Part shown: positions 17,999 to 26,810 of the stretch, in pieces | Numbering within the stretch: the first letter of the stretch is position 1 | Layout of the letters: the number at the start of each line of letters is the position of its first letter | From: CADEDH01 sp047974625 | Lineage (GTDB): Bacteria; Actinomycetota; Acidimicrobiia; Acidimicrobiales; SZUA-35 | Assembly: GCA_047974625.1 (NCBI GenBank) | Contig: JBKECK010000016.1 | Coordinates: forward strand, 67,676 to 131,675 | Direction of reading: 5' to 3' | DNA: 64,000 bases | The notes under the pieces: model-generated | Databases searched by the model: none | What the model saw: the letters and a program-made list of their open reading frames with translations, nothing else | What the model was told of the DNA's origin: nothing | Made by a program: the position numbers and the translations under genes

Positions 17999-18781
17999 TC
18001 AGGACAGGACCCGGTCCACCAGGCTGGCCAGATCGGGGGCCACCAGGTCGGGGGTGGGGTCGGTGGGCACCGTGTCGGCGGTGGCCACCCCGGTCAGCAC
18101 CAGCCCGAACCGGTAGCCGAGGGCGGCGGCCACCAGGCCGTCGGTCTCGGGTCGGTCCCCGACGGCGATGCCGTCGCCCCCCAAGCGCTCGACGACCATG
18201 GCGGCGATTGGCTCATGGGGTTTCCCGGCGATCCGGGGCGCCACCCCGGTGGCGGTGGCGACCGCGGCCACCACCGACCCGGCTCCGGGAAGGAAGCGGC
18301 CGCCGTGGATGGGGAAGCTGGCGTCGTCGTTGGTGGCCACGAACCGGGCGCCTGCCCCGATTGTCGACATGGCCGCGGTCAGGGCCACATAGTCGAACGC
18401 CGGGGTGATGCCGACCAGGACCGCGTCCGCGGTGACCGCGGTGGCGGACTCGGCGTCCAGACCGTCCCAGCCGACCACGGTGGCCCCCCGCCGTTCGACG
18501 GCGTCGCGGGCCCCGTCGCCGCCGATCACCAGCACCCGGGATCCGGGGTCGATCAGGCCGGCCGCGGCCATGGCCGAGGTGACGACGAGCGGTTCGGCGT
18601 CGGGGATGCCGCAATCGGCCAGCTTGGCGGCCACCTGGGCCGGGGTCCGGGCCGACGAGTTGGTCACGAAGGCGATCGGGGCCCCGGTCGCCCGGAGCCG
18701 GGCGACCGCCGCCGCCGAACCGGGTACGGGGTCGGCGCCCCGCCAGATGACACCGTCGAGGTCGATGGCCCAGGCCTGCAT
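17999..18781 (-). CDS. HAD-IIA (NagD-like) phosphatase
   Basis: This 260-residue protein has the HAD motifs in order: AIDLDGVIWRG (motif I, both Asp present) and FVTNSSARTPAQVAAKL (motif II Thr/Ser). A C2 cap follows, then AGKPHEPI with the motif III Lys and GDGIAVGDRPETDGLVAA (motif IV). The TNSS form and the C2a cap place it with NagD/4-nitrophenyl phosphatase/PGPase-type enzymes that hydrolyse sugar phosphates or phosphoglycolate. The gene starts 24 bp after the DtxR-family gene and may be cotranscribed. Confidence 0.87.
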   Translation of the reverse strand: MQAWAIDLDGVIWRGADPVPGSAAAVARLRATGAPIAFVTNSSARTPAQVAAKLADCGIPDAEPLVVTSAMAAAGLIDPGSRVLVIGGDGARDAVERRGATVVGWDGLDAESATAVTADAVLVGITPAFDYVALTAAMSTIGAGARFVATNDDASFPIHGGRFLPGAGSVVAAVATATGVAPRIAGKPHEPIAAMVVERLGGDGIAVGDRPETDGLVAAALGYRFGLVLTGVATADTVPTDPTPDLVAPDLASLVDRVLS

Positions 18782-18805
18782 CGGAGGCAGGGTAGGCGGG
18801 AAGGG

Positions 18806-19477
18806 TCAGCGAGTGACCAGGATCCTGGAGGCGGCGTAGCCGCTCAGGCCCACCGGGCCGCCCCCGATGGTCACGGTGGTGGTCCCGTCCGGGGCCACCG
18901 AGGTGACCTCTCCCCGCTCGCCGGGCATCAGGCCGGCCCCCTCCAGGAAGTCGAGCTGGCCGGGCTGGAACTCCAGCTCCTCGGGGATCCGTTCCACCAC
19001 GAAGCTGTCGGTCACCCCCAGTTCGGCCAGGGGTATCGCCCCGGGGGGGACCTCGTACCCGGAACCGGGAATCGGGTTGCCGTGGGGGCAGGTGGTGGGG
19101 TCGTCCAGGACCCGGATCATCGCCTGTTCCACGCCCGGGGAGATGACGTGCTCCCACCGGCCGGCTTCCTGGTGGGCCACCGCCCACGAGATGCCGAGTA
19201 TGTCGGTGAGGAAACGTTCGGCCAGCCGGTGGCGGCGGACCATGGTGGTGGCCAGGGTGCGGCCGTCGTCCGACAGGATGATCCGGCCCCGGGCGTCGAC
19301 CTCGATGAGCTGCTCACGCTGCATCCGCTTGACCATCTCCGACACCGCCGGCCGGGACACACCCAGCCGCTCGGCGATCCGGGCCTGGATCACGTCCACC
19401 CCGTCCTCGGCCAGCTCGAAGATCGTCTCGGTGTACTCCTCGAACGCCGGATGATGTTCAGACGGTTCGTAAGGCAT
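18806..19477 (-). CDS. DtxR/IdeR-family metal-dependent transcription regulator with altered metal site
   Basis: The protein has 223 residues. The winged helix (about 12-75) has AERLGVSRPAVSEMVKRMQ; the dimerisation domain with RRHRLAERFL and GRWEHVISPGVEQAM follows; a C-terminal SH3-like (FeoA) domain begins near residue 145. The usual DtxR ligands differ: the position equal to Met10 is E14 (acidic, as Asp in MntR), and the position equal to Cys102 is G106. E109 and H110 are kept. It therefore probably senses a divalent metal, but Mn or Fe specificity cannot be assigned. The start has no ribosome site, and a -10-like TAGTAT sits 6 nt before the ATG, suggesting a leaderless mRNA. Confidence 0.85.
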   Translation of the reverse strand: MPYEPSEHHPAFEEYTETIFELAEDGVDVIQARIAERLGVSRPAVSEMVKRMQREQLIEVDARGRIILSDDGRTLATTMVRRHRLAERFLTDILGISWAVAHQEAGRWEHVISPGVEQAMIRVLDDPTTCPHGNPIPGSGYEVPPGAIPLAELGVTDSFVVERIPEELEFQPGQLDFLEGAGLMPGERGEVTSVAPDGTTTVTIGGGPVGLSGYAASRILVTR

Positions 19478-19483
19478 GCTTAC

Positions 19484-19489
19484 ATACTA
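19484..19489 (-). promoter_or_regulatory. -10 element for a leaderless dtxR-type transcript
   Basis: TAGTAT on the minus strand ends 6 nt before the ATG at 19477, the spacing expected when transcription starts at the initiation codon. No good -35 is seen 16-19 bp upstream. Confidence 0.4.
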
Positions 19490-19605
19490 CTGCACGGCCG
19501 TCGGTGTGGTGACGGTCACCAGAGGCCACCGTGGGCGACGGTCGGACCCGACGGCAATCACCGCCCACTCCCCCCGGCTGGCGGCTACCATCCCCTCAAC
19601 CACCC

Positions 19606-19677
19606 GCGGGCGTAGTTCAACGGCCAGAACCTCAGCCTTCCAAGCTGATGATGCCGGTTCGATTCCGGTCGCCCGCT
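19606..19677 (+). tRNA. tRNA-Gly(TCC)
   Basis: The 7-bp acceptor stem GCGGGCG/CGCCCGC, D arm GTTC/GAAC, anticodon stem TCAGC/GCTGA with loop CTTCCAA (anticodon TCC) and T arm GCCGG-TTCGATT-CCGGT all form. CCA is not encoded. The gene reads Gly GGA codons. Confidence 0.95.
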
Positions 19678-19789
19678 CCGCAGGACAGCCCGAATCCGGT
19701 CGGCCCGCCCCATCGGGGGCCGGGGTCGGCGGCGACGGAGCCCGGTCGATCGGTCCTCGCCGGAGCACCGGCGGCCGGCCGAGGAGCCG

Positions 19790-20614
19790 TCAGCCGTGAC
19801 GGTCGGTGATCTCGCGCATCCGGCCTTGGAACCGCCGCTCGAACTCGAGGTAGACGGCCCGCAGGCGCGGCCCGGGCCAGTCGTCGGGCAGGAGTTCGAC
19901 GGGGAGCTGGGGGTCCCGCTGCAGCAGGTTGACGACGGCCACCGACAGGGTGAAGTGGTACTGGAGTACGGCGGCCAGATCGTCCCCGGGAGCGGGGGCA
20001 CCTTCTTCGGCCGTGAAGGCGTCGAGGAACCGCCGGGCCGTCGCTGCCCAGTCGTCGAGCCCGAACAGCTCGGCGATCGCCTTGTCCGACAGGTCGGTGG
20101 TGGCCCCCCAGAAGCGAGCGCACTGCTCGGTGACGACCCGGCCGGCCTCGGGCTGCCGCAGCCGCCCGAGGTTGTCGGGCCGGGTCCAGACCCCTTCCCG
20201 GAGCTCGACCATGCCCAGACTGGCGGCCGCCCGGCGGAGACTGAGCCGCTCTCCGGCCGGTCGGCGTTCGAGGGCCACCACCGCCACCTCCCAGCTCCCG
20301 TCCCAGTCAGGTTCGGGCACCGACCGTCGGGCCAGGTGGTCTACGTCGGACCGGCGTTCGAGCAGGCGGCCGGTGAGGGCGTAGACCCCCTGATCGGCCG
20401 TCAGCTCGCGGTGGGCGACCATCCGCGACAGGCAGGTGCGGGTGGCGCCAGAGGTGATGTCGAACAAGCGGCCGACCGCGATCAGGCTCACGACCGGCAG
20501 GCGGGGGACCCGGGCGCCCATCAGCGCCGCCACCATCACCCAGCGGGCGTTGGGCGGCTGGTGCCCTTCGAGCAGATCCCGCACCACGGCTCGTCGTTGT
20601 TCCAGTCCGACCAT
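19790..20614 (-). CDS. PaaX-like transcriptional regulator
   Basis: The protein has 274 residues. The N-terminal winged helix has LIAVGRLFDITSGATRTCLS and RMVAHRELTADQGVYALTG, typical of PaaX proteins, which repress phenylacetate degradation via phenylacetyl-CoA in Proteobacteria. The middle contains WDGSWEVAVVALERRPAGER and the C-terminal PaaX domain has AVLQYHFTLSVAVVNLLQRD. No paa genes are in the window, so the target is unknown. It is divergent from the FIST operon across a 223-bp gap that contains CTAGATACTAG on the promoter side. Confidence 0.83.
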   Translation of the reverse strand: MVGLEQRRAVVRDLLEGHQPPNARWVMVAALMGARVPRLPVVSLIAVGRLFDITSGATRTCLSRMVAHRELTADQGVYALTGRLLERRSDVDHLARRSVPEPDWDGSWEVAVVALERRPAGERLSLRRAAASLGMVELREGVWTRPDNLGRLRQPEAGRVVTEQCARFWGATTDLSDKAIAELFGLDDWAATARRFLDAFTAEEGAPAPGDDLAAVLQYHFTLSVAVVNLLQRDPQLPVELLPDDWPGPRLRAVYLEFERRFQGRMREITDRHG

Positions 20615-20837
20615 CTCGCTCGACCTTACGAAGTCACCAATACGTGCCTAGATACTAGTAACAGCCGGTCGGGCGGGAACAATGTGAGCCGCCAGGTCGA
20701 TAATGGCTCCGCCGGCCGCCGAACACACATCTGCGTCCCATTGTCCGTGCGTCACCCGCCCGGGCCGCCGGCACCCGCGGTGAAACGCCGGGCCCCGGGG
20801 CTCAAGGGCCGGGCCCCATCCTCCGACCATGTAGAAC

Positions 20838-22046
20838 ATGAACGAACCGGCGTCGTTGGTCACCGAACCACGATCTGGCCACCCCCCGACCAGCCCCCAC
20901 TCGAGCGATCCGGGGGATCTCACCATCCTCAAGGGTGCGTCGACCTCGAGCGACCCGGCGGTGGCGGCCGCTGAGCTGTACGACGCGATCTATCATCCCG
21001 ATGCCGCGCTCACCATCATCTACTGCTCGCCGGAGTACGACCTGGACCGGTTGGCCGCCGAGCTCCACCAGTGGTTCGCCGGGGTCAACATGGTCGGCGC
21101 CACCACGGCGGGGGAGATCACCCCGACCGGGTACCTCGACGGTGCGCTCACGGGCGTGACCCTGGCCGGTCCCGCCATCAGGGCCGAGTCCACCCGGATC
21201 GACGTCCTCGAACACTTCAACTTCGCCGCCGGTGACGACGCGGCCTCCCGCCTGCTACAGCGGATCGGCGAACGCGAGCCGGTCACCGGGGCGAACACCT
21301 TCGCCTTCCTCCTGGTCGACGGCCTGTCACTCCAGGAGGAGATGCTGGTCGCCGCCCTGTACCGCAACCTGGGTGAGATCCAGCTGTTCGGCGGCTCGGC
21401 CGGCGACGGGACCCGGTTCGGGACCACCCACATCTACCACGAGGGCGAGTTCCGGTCCGGTGCCGCCGTCTTCACCCTGATCCAGACCAACCTCCCGTTC
21501 GAGGTGTTCAAGACCGAGCACTTCGTGGCCACGAACAACAAGATGGTCGTCACCGGCGCCATCGCCAACGAGCGGATCGTCACCGAGATCAACGGCGAAC
21601 CCGCCGCCCGGGAGTACGCCCGCGCCGTCGGCGTCCCCGTCGACACCCTCAGCCCCTTCAGTTTCGCCTCCCACCCCGTGGTGGTCACCGTCGGCGACGT
21701 CACCTACGTGCGCTCCATCCAGAAGGTAAACCCCGACGAGAGCCTGACGTTCTTCTGCGCCATCGACATCGGCGTCGTGCTCACCATCGCCAGTGGTGTC
21801 GACATGGTGGCCAACCTCCGCGACGCCTTCGCCGAGGTGACCCGCCGCCTCGGCCCTCCCGCCCTGGTGCTGGGCTGCGACTGCATCCTGCGGAACATTG
21901 AGGCCAAGCAGCGCGGCCTCCTTCCCGAGATCAGCCGCATCATGCAGGACAACAACGTGATCGGCTTCGCCACCTACGGCGAGCAGTTCAACGGGATGCA
22001 CGCCAACCAGACCTTCACCGGCGTGGCGATCGGCTCGGGTGCATGA
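20838..22046 (+). CDS. FIST-domain sensory protein
   Basis: The protein has 402 residues without signal peptide or membrane segment. The FIST_N domain (about 45-235) contains FAGVNMVGATTAGEITPTGY and LFGGSAGDGTRF. The FIST_C domain (about 245-390) contains ALVLGCDCILRNIEAKQRGL, then IGFATYGEQFNGMHANQTFT. FIST domains are predicted to bind small ligands such as amino acids. The stop overlaps the start of the hybrid kinase by 4 bp (ATGA), so sensor and kinase should be made together. The ATG has no clear ribosome site. Confidence 0.88.
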   Translation: MNEPASLVTEPRSGHPPTSPHSSDPGDLTILKGASTSSDPAVAAAELYDAIYHPDAALTIIYCSPEYDLDRLAAELHQWFAGVNMVGATTAGEITPTGYLDGALTGVTLAGPAIRAESTRIDVLEHFNFAAGDDAASRLLQRIGEREPVTGANTFAFLLVDGLSLQEEMLVAALYRNLGEIQLFGGSAGDGTRFGTTHIYHEGEFRSGAAVFTLIQTNLPFEVFKTEHFVATNNKMVVTGAIANERIVTEINGEPAAREYARAVGVPVDTLSPFSFASHPVVVTVGDVTYVRSIQKVNPDESLTFFCAIDIGVVLTIASGVDMVANLRDAFAEVTRRLGPPALVLGCDCILRNIEAKQRGLLPEISRIMQDNNVIGFATYGEQFNGMHANQTFTGVAIGSGA

Positions 22047-24427
22047 CTGGGTGCCCCGGACCGCCTCCCACCCGGTCGTCCGATGACCGATCGGACTGGG
22101 AGGAGCCCGAGACGGCGGCGGAACGAATCGCCGCGCTGAAACACGACATCGCCCGTCTGACCAAGATCAACGCGGCCCTGATCCACCGGGTCGAACAGAA
22201 CACCAACCTCCAGGAGGGGGCGTTCTCCATGTTCCAGACGGCCATCGGGCTGGAGAACAAGGTCAAGGACCGGACCGCCCAGTTGGAGCTGGCCATGCGG
22301 GACCTGGAGGCATCCAACGAGCAACTGGTCCGGGCCAAGGACGCGGCGGACACCGCCAACCTGACCAAGTCGGAGTTCCTGGCCACGGTCTCCCACGAGA
22401 TCCGGACCCCGATGAACGGGGTGCTGGGCATGATCGAGCTGCTGCTCAACACCGACCTGACCTTCGAGCAGACCAAGATGGTGGACACCGTCCGCCGATC
22501 GGCCACCGCCCTGCTGGCCATCATCAACGACGTCCTCGACTTCTCCAAGATCGAGGCGGGTCGGCTCGAACTGGAGACGATCGAGTTCGACCTCAGGGAC
22601 GTGATCGAGGACACCGTCGAACTGTTGTCGCGCGGTGGTCACGCCCGCGGCCTCGACATCCTCAGCTATGTGCCCGGCGACGTGGACACCCGCATCGTGG
22701 GCGACCCCGGCCGGATCCGGCAGATCCTGACCAACCTGTTGAGCAACGCGGTCAAGTTCACCCGCGACGGCCATGTGTCGGTGCGGGCCGAGCTGGAGGA
22801 CGGGGGCCGGGACGACGCGCGCCTCCTCACCTTGACCGTGAGCGACACCGGGATGGGCATCCCCGCCTCGATCCTTCCCCGCCTGTTCCAGTCGTTCACC
22901 CAGGCCGACGGGTCGATGAACCGCCGCTACGGGGGTACCGGGCTCGGCCTGGCCATCGTCCGCCAGCTGTGCGAGCTCATGGGCGGCGGGGTCACCGCGG
23001 AGAGCACCGAGGGCATGGGCTCCACCTTCACCTGCCGGTTCCAGGTGGGTCGGGCCGATCCCGCCACCCAGCCGACCGAACCCCTCGCCGACCTGAGCGG
23101 CCTGCGCATCCTGCTGCTGGAACCCGACCGGGGGGCGCCGAGCTCCATCGGCTCGGCCTTCGTCGGAACAGGCGTCGATCTGACCATCGTCACGAACCGG
23201 GACCATGCCCTCGACCACCTGGCCTACAACCGGGTCGACGTGTGCATCGTCGACGCCTCGAGCGCACCCGACCTGTGCCGCTCGTCGCTGGGGGTGCCCC
23301 GGGTCTGCCTGGCCCGCTACGACCAGCAGCACGCCATTCCGGGGGCGATCCTCCGCCCCATCCGCCGGACCCGCCTGCTCACCGCCGTGGCCGAGGCCGC
23401 CCACCGGCAGGTGGTCACCCCAGCCCCGTCGGCCACGGTGACGGTGAGGGCCACGACCAACCAGTTCTCCCGGCCGATCCGGGTCCTGCTGGCCGAGGAC
23501 CACGAGATCAACCAAGCCGTGGCCATCGGCATGCTGGAGCAGTTCGGCTGCCAGGTCACCCTGGCCATCGACGGCCGGGCCGCGCTCAAAGCCCTCCGGG
23601 CCGGCCGGTTCGACATCATCCTCATGGACTGCCAGATGCCGGAGATGGACGGTTTCGCCGCCACCCGCGAGATCCGGCGGCGGGAGGCCGTCGACGGGCT
23701 CGAACCGGTTCCGATCGTGGCCCTTACCGCCAACGTGGTGGCGGGTGACCGTGACCGCTGCACCGAGGCGGGCATGAACGACTTCCTCAGCAAACCGTAC
23801 CGGGCCGACGAGCTCCGGGCCGCCGTGGACCGCAACGTGTTCGGCGCGGCCGGGGACGTGGGCGCCGCCACGGGTCGGGTCCGGTCAGCCCGGCCGGACC
23901 CGCACCAGGGAGCCCAACCGGTGTCCGACTACCGCCCGGGGGAGCAACCGGCAACCGACGTCCGGCGCCGCCGCGCCGACGTGCCGACCACCGTCGTGGG
24001 CGGCCGGCGGGCCACCGACCGGGCCGGCCCGGCCCGATCCCCCATCGGTGCCGCCGCCGACCTGGCCGGCGACTCCCCTCCCGTCGTCGACCAGGACGTG
24101 CTGTCCCAGATCCGCTCCATCGACCCCGGGGGGGAGCTGGGCCTGTTCCGCCGCATGCTCGACGCCTTCGCCATCCAGACCCCCGACGATCTGGACGAGC
24201 TCGAGACCGCCCTGGAAGAGGGCGATCTCGACACCGCCCGGCGGGCCGCCCACCGTCTCAAGGGCAGCACGGCCACCATCGGAGCCGCCCGGTTGGCCGG
24301 CCAGTTCGCCGATCTGGAACGCGAGCTGAAGGGCGGCGGCAACCTCGATTCGGCCCACGACCAGCTCGAGGCCATCCGTTCCGCCCACGGTGTCGCTCTC
24401 CGGAACCTGACTGCGGAAGTAGGCTGA
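22043..24427 (+). CDS. Soluble hybrid histidine kinase: coiled coil, HisKA, HATPase, pseudo-receiver, receiver, Hpt
   Basis: The protein of 794 residues has no membrane segment. A coiled coil (about 25-110) leads to the dimerisation domain with H118 in ATVSHEIRTPMNG. The ATPase domain has N-box NLLSNAVKFT, G1 SDTGMGIP, F-box and G2 GGTGLGLAIV. A degenerate receiver (about 353-455) keeps D404 but lacks the Lys. A full receiver (about 479-600) has D529 in ILMDCQMPEMDG and the Lys in FLSKPY. A C-terminal Hpt domain has H737 in AHRLKGS. This is a complete internal phosphorelay without a sensor domain; the coupled FIST protein is the likely input and the next gene product the likely output. Confidence 0.92.
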   Translation: MTGCPGPPPTRSSDDRSDWEEPETAAERIAALKHDIARLTKINAALIHRVEQNTNLQEGAFSMFQTAIGLENKVKDRTAQLELAMRDLEASNEQLVRAKDAADTANLTKSEFLATVSHEIRTPMNGVLGMIELLLNTDLTFEQTKMVDTVRRSATALLAIINDVLDFSKIEAGRLELETIEFDLRDVIEDTVELLSRGGHARGLDILSYVPGDVDTRIVGDPGRIRQILTNLLSNAVKFTRDGHVSVRAELEDGGRDDARLLTLTVSDTGMGIPASILPRLFQSFTQADGSMNRRYGGTGLGLAIVRQLCELMGGGVTAESTEGMGSTFTCRFQVGRADPATQPTEPLADLSGLRILLLEPDRGAPSSIGSAFVGTGVDLTIVTNRDHALDHLAYNRVDVCIVDASSAPDLCRSSLGVPRVCLARYDQQHAIPGAILRPIRRTRLLTAVAEAAHRQVVTPAPSATVTVRATTNQFSRPIRVLLAEDHEINQAVAIGMLEQFGCQVTLAIDGRAALKALRAGRFDIILMDCQMPEMDGFAATREIRRREAVDGLEPVPIVALTANVVAGDRDRCTEAGMNDFLSKPYRADELRAAVDRNVFGAAGDVGAATGRVRSARPDPHQGAQPVSDYRPGEQPATDVRRRRADVPTTVVGGRRATDRAGPARSPIGAAADLAGDSPPVVDQDVLSQIRSIDPGGELGLFRRMLDAFAIQTPDDLDELETALEEGDLDTARRAAHRLKGSTATIGAARLAGQFADLERELKGGGNLDSAHDQLEAIRSAHGVALRNLTAEVG

Positions 24428-24428
24428 C

Positions 24429-26687
24429 ATGCGCGATCTGCTCCCCCGGCCCGACGGCCGGGACCCCGTGGTGCTGGTGGTCGACGACGACCCCACCACC
24501 CGGCTGCTGGCCACCGCGGCCATGACCTCGGGAGGGTTCGACACCGTGGAGGCGACCAGCGGCGAGGAGGCCCTGGTCAAGGCGGGCACCGGTCGGCGGC
24601 CCGACGCCGTCCTGCTCGACGTGACCATGAGCGGTATCGACGGCTACGAGACCTGTCGTCGCCTGCGCGAGTTCCCGGGGGGTGCCGACCTGCCGGTGGT
24701 GATCATGACCGCCCGGGACGACACGGACTCGATCGAACGCGCCTACCAGGCCGGGGCGACCGACTTCGCCATCAAACCCCTCAACCCGGCCCTGCTGGCC
24801 CATCGGATGCGGTACCTGCTGCGGGTGTCCAACACGACCCGCGAGGCCCAGTACAACGCCCGCCGGCTGATCCAGGCCCAGCGGTTGGCCCGCCTGGCCC
24901 AGTGGGAGTTCGACACGGTGACCGGCGACTTCACCTGGTCGAGCGAGGTCGGCCAGATCCTGGGGCCGGACCTGGCCGGGGTCCACAGCCTCGACGACCT
25001 CCTGCCGTGGGTCCACCCCGACGACCAGCACGCGGTGATCGACCAGCTCACCGGCTCCGACCACGACCCGGTCGAGTACCGGCTGGTCGACCCGGACGGG
25101 CTGGAACGGATCATCGACCAGGAGGTCGAGGCCTCGACCGACCCCCACACCGGGCACCGGCGCCTGGTCGGCGCCGCCCAGGACGTCACCGACCGGCGCC
25201 GGGCCGAGCAGCGCGCCGTCCGCCTCGCCCACTACGACCCCCTCACCGGGCTACCCAACCGATCCATGCTCAGCCGCCACATCGAATCGGCCATGACCGC
25301 TTCCCACCGCAGCCAGCAGCCACTGGCCGTCCTGGCCCTCGACCTCGATCTGTTCAAGCGGGTGAACGACCTGCACGGTCACGCGGCCGGCGACGCCCTC
25401 CTGGTCGAGGTGGCCGATCGAATCAGGAGTTGCCTGCGGTCCGACGACCTCGCCTACCGGGTGGACCGCCCGTACGGGTTGGACGACCTCGCCGGGGACT
25501 CCCCGGAGCCCGATCAGCCGATCGCGGCCCGGCTCGGCGGTGACGAGTTCGTGGCCGTCATCCCCCGGCTCCGCTCCCCCGAGGACGCCGCCATCGTGGC
25601 CCAACGCATCCTCGACCGATTGTCATCCCCATTCGTCCTCGACAATACGGAGCTGGTTATGTCGGCCAGCATCGGCATCGCCGTCTATCCGAACAACGGC
25701 CACGACGTCGAGACCCTGTTCCGCAACGCCGACGCAGCGATGTACGCGGCCAAGGACCGCGGCCGCAACACCTACCAGTTCTTCACCCCCGAGATGCACC
25801 AGCGGTCGCGCCGCCGCTCCGAGCTCGAGGACGGGCTCCGCAAGGCGCTCACCGAGGCCGTGCGGGGCGAGGGGGACGACCTCCAGGTCCACTTCCAGCC
25901 CAAGGTCTCGATCGAGGACAACCGGACCGTCGGGGTCGAGGCCCTGGTCCGCTGGACCTCGGCGGTCCTCGGCCCGGTGTCGCCGGCCGAGTTCATACCG
26001 GTGGCGGAGGACTCGGGCCTGATCATCGAGCTCGGCGAGTGGATCCTGGCCGAGGCGTGCCGGGCCGTGCAGACCCTGCCGACCGACGACGGTCCGATGT
26101 CCCTGGCAGTCAACATCTCCCCCCGCCAGTTCCGGGATCCGGGCTTCGCCGACCGGGTGAAGGGGGTGGTCGAGGCGGCCGGCCTCGATCCCACGATGCT
26201 CGAGCTGGAGCTGACCGAGAGCACCGTCATGCTCGACACCGTCCAGGCCAGCCGGGTGCTCGACGAGCTGAAGTCGTTCGGGGTCCGGGTGGCCATCGAC
26301 GACTTCGGTACCGGCTACTCGTCCCTCAGCTACCTGACCCGGTTCCCCTTCGACACCCTGAAGATCGACCAGTCGTTCATCCGCCAGATCGGCCACGACC
26401 GCAACGACGCCATCGTGTCGGCCATCATCGCCCTGTCCCGGATCCTCGGCCTGTCGGTGGTGGCCGAGGGGGTAGAGGAGGCTTCCCAGCGCGACTTCCT
26501 GGGCCGGTTCGGCCAGCTCGACCTCCAGGGGTACTTCCTGGCCCGGCCGATGCCGCCCGAGGCACTGGTTGAGTGGATTACCGACCATCGGACCGACCAC
26601 CACGCCACAATGAGCGCGGCCACGTCCGCAACGGCCGAACCCCTCGGCAACGATCCCGGCACCGTTACGATCACCCGTGTGAGGTAG
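24429..26687 (+). CDS. Composite c-di-GMP regulator: REC-PAS-GGDEF-EAL
   Basis: The protein has 752 residues. REC (about 12-130) has D20/D21, phosphoacceptor D64 and K116. A PAS-like domain (about 150-255) has WSSEVGQILG. GGDEF (about 265-450) has an intact GGDEF at 370-374 but no RxxD inhibitory site in the usual position. An extra segment of about 25 residues (341-366) lies before the GGDEF loop. EAL (about 470-715) has VEALVRW, LTEST, IDDFGTGYSSL, KIDQSFI and VVAEGVE, so phosphodiesterase residues are complete. It probably makes and/or degrades c-di-GMP on phosphorylation by the hybrid kinase, whose gene ends one base before its ATG. Confidence 0.93.
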   Translation: MRDLLPRPDGRDPVVLVVDDDPTTRLLATAAMTSGGFDTVEATSGEEALVKAGTGRRPDAVLLDVTMSGIDGYETCRRLREFPGGADLPVVIMTARDDTDSIERAYQAGATDFAIKPLNPALLAHRMRYLLRVSNTTREAQYNARRLIQAQRLARLAQWEFDTVTGDFTWSSEVGQILGPDLAGVHSLDDLLPWVHPDDQHAVIDQLTGSDHDPVEYRLVDPDGLERIIDQEVEASTDPHTGHRRLVGAAQDVTDRRRAEQRAVRLAHYDPLTGLPNRSMLSRHIESAMTASHRSQQPLAVLALDLDLFKRVNDLHGHAAGDALLVEVADRIRSCLRSDDLAYRVDRPYGLDDLAGDSPEPDQPIAARLGGDEFVAVIPRLRSPEDAAIVAQRILDRLSSPFVLDNTELVMSASIGIAVYPNNGHDVETLFRNADAAMYAAKDRGRNTYQFFTPEMHQRSRRRSELEDGLRKALTEAVRGEGDDLQVHFQPKVSIEDNRTVGVEALVRWTSAVLGPVSPAEFIPVAEDSGLIIELGEWILAEACRAVQTLPTDDGPMSLAVNISPRQFRDPGFADRVKGVVEAAGLDPTMLELELTESTVMLDTVQASRVLDELKSFGVRVAIDDFGTGYSSLSYLTRFPFDTLKIDQSFIRQIGHDRNDAIVSAIIALSRILGLSVVAEGVEEASQRDFLGRFGQLDLQGYFLARPMPPEALVEWITDHRTDHHATMSAATSATAEPLGNDPGTVTITRVR

Positions 26688-26810
26688 CCCAACACGACCC
26701 TCAGCGGCGACCGGCTCCCACTAGGATGAGTCGATCCACCCGGATCCCGGTCGAGTACCGCCACGCGGTGCCGCCAAGCCGGTCTGAACGACCATCCTGG
26801 AACAATCTTG

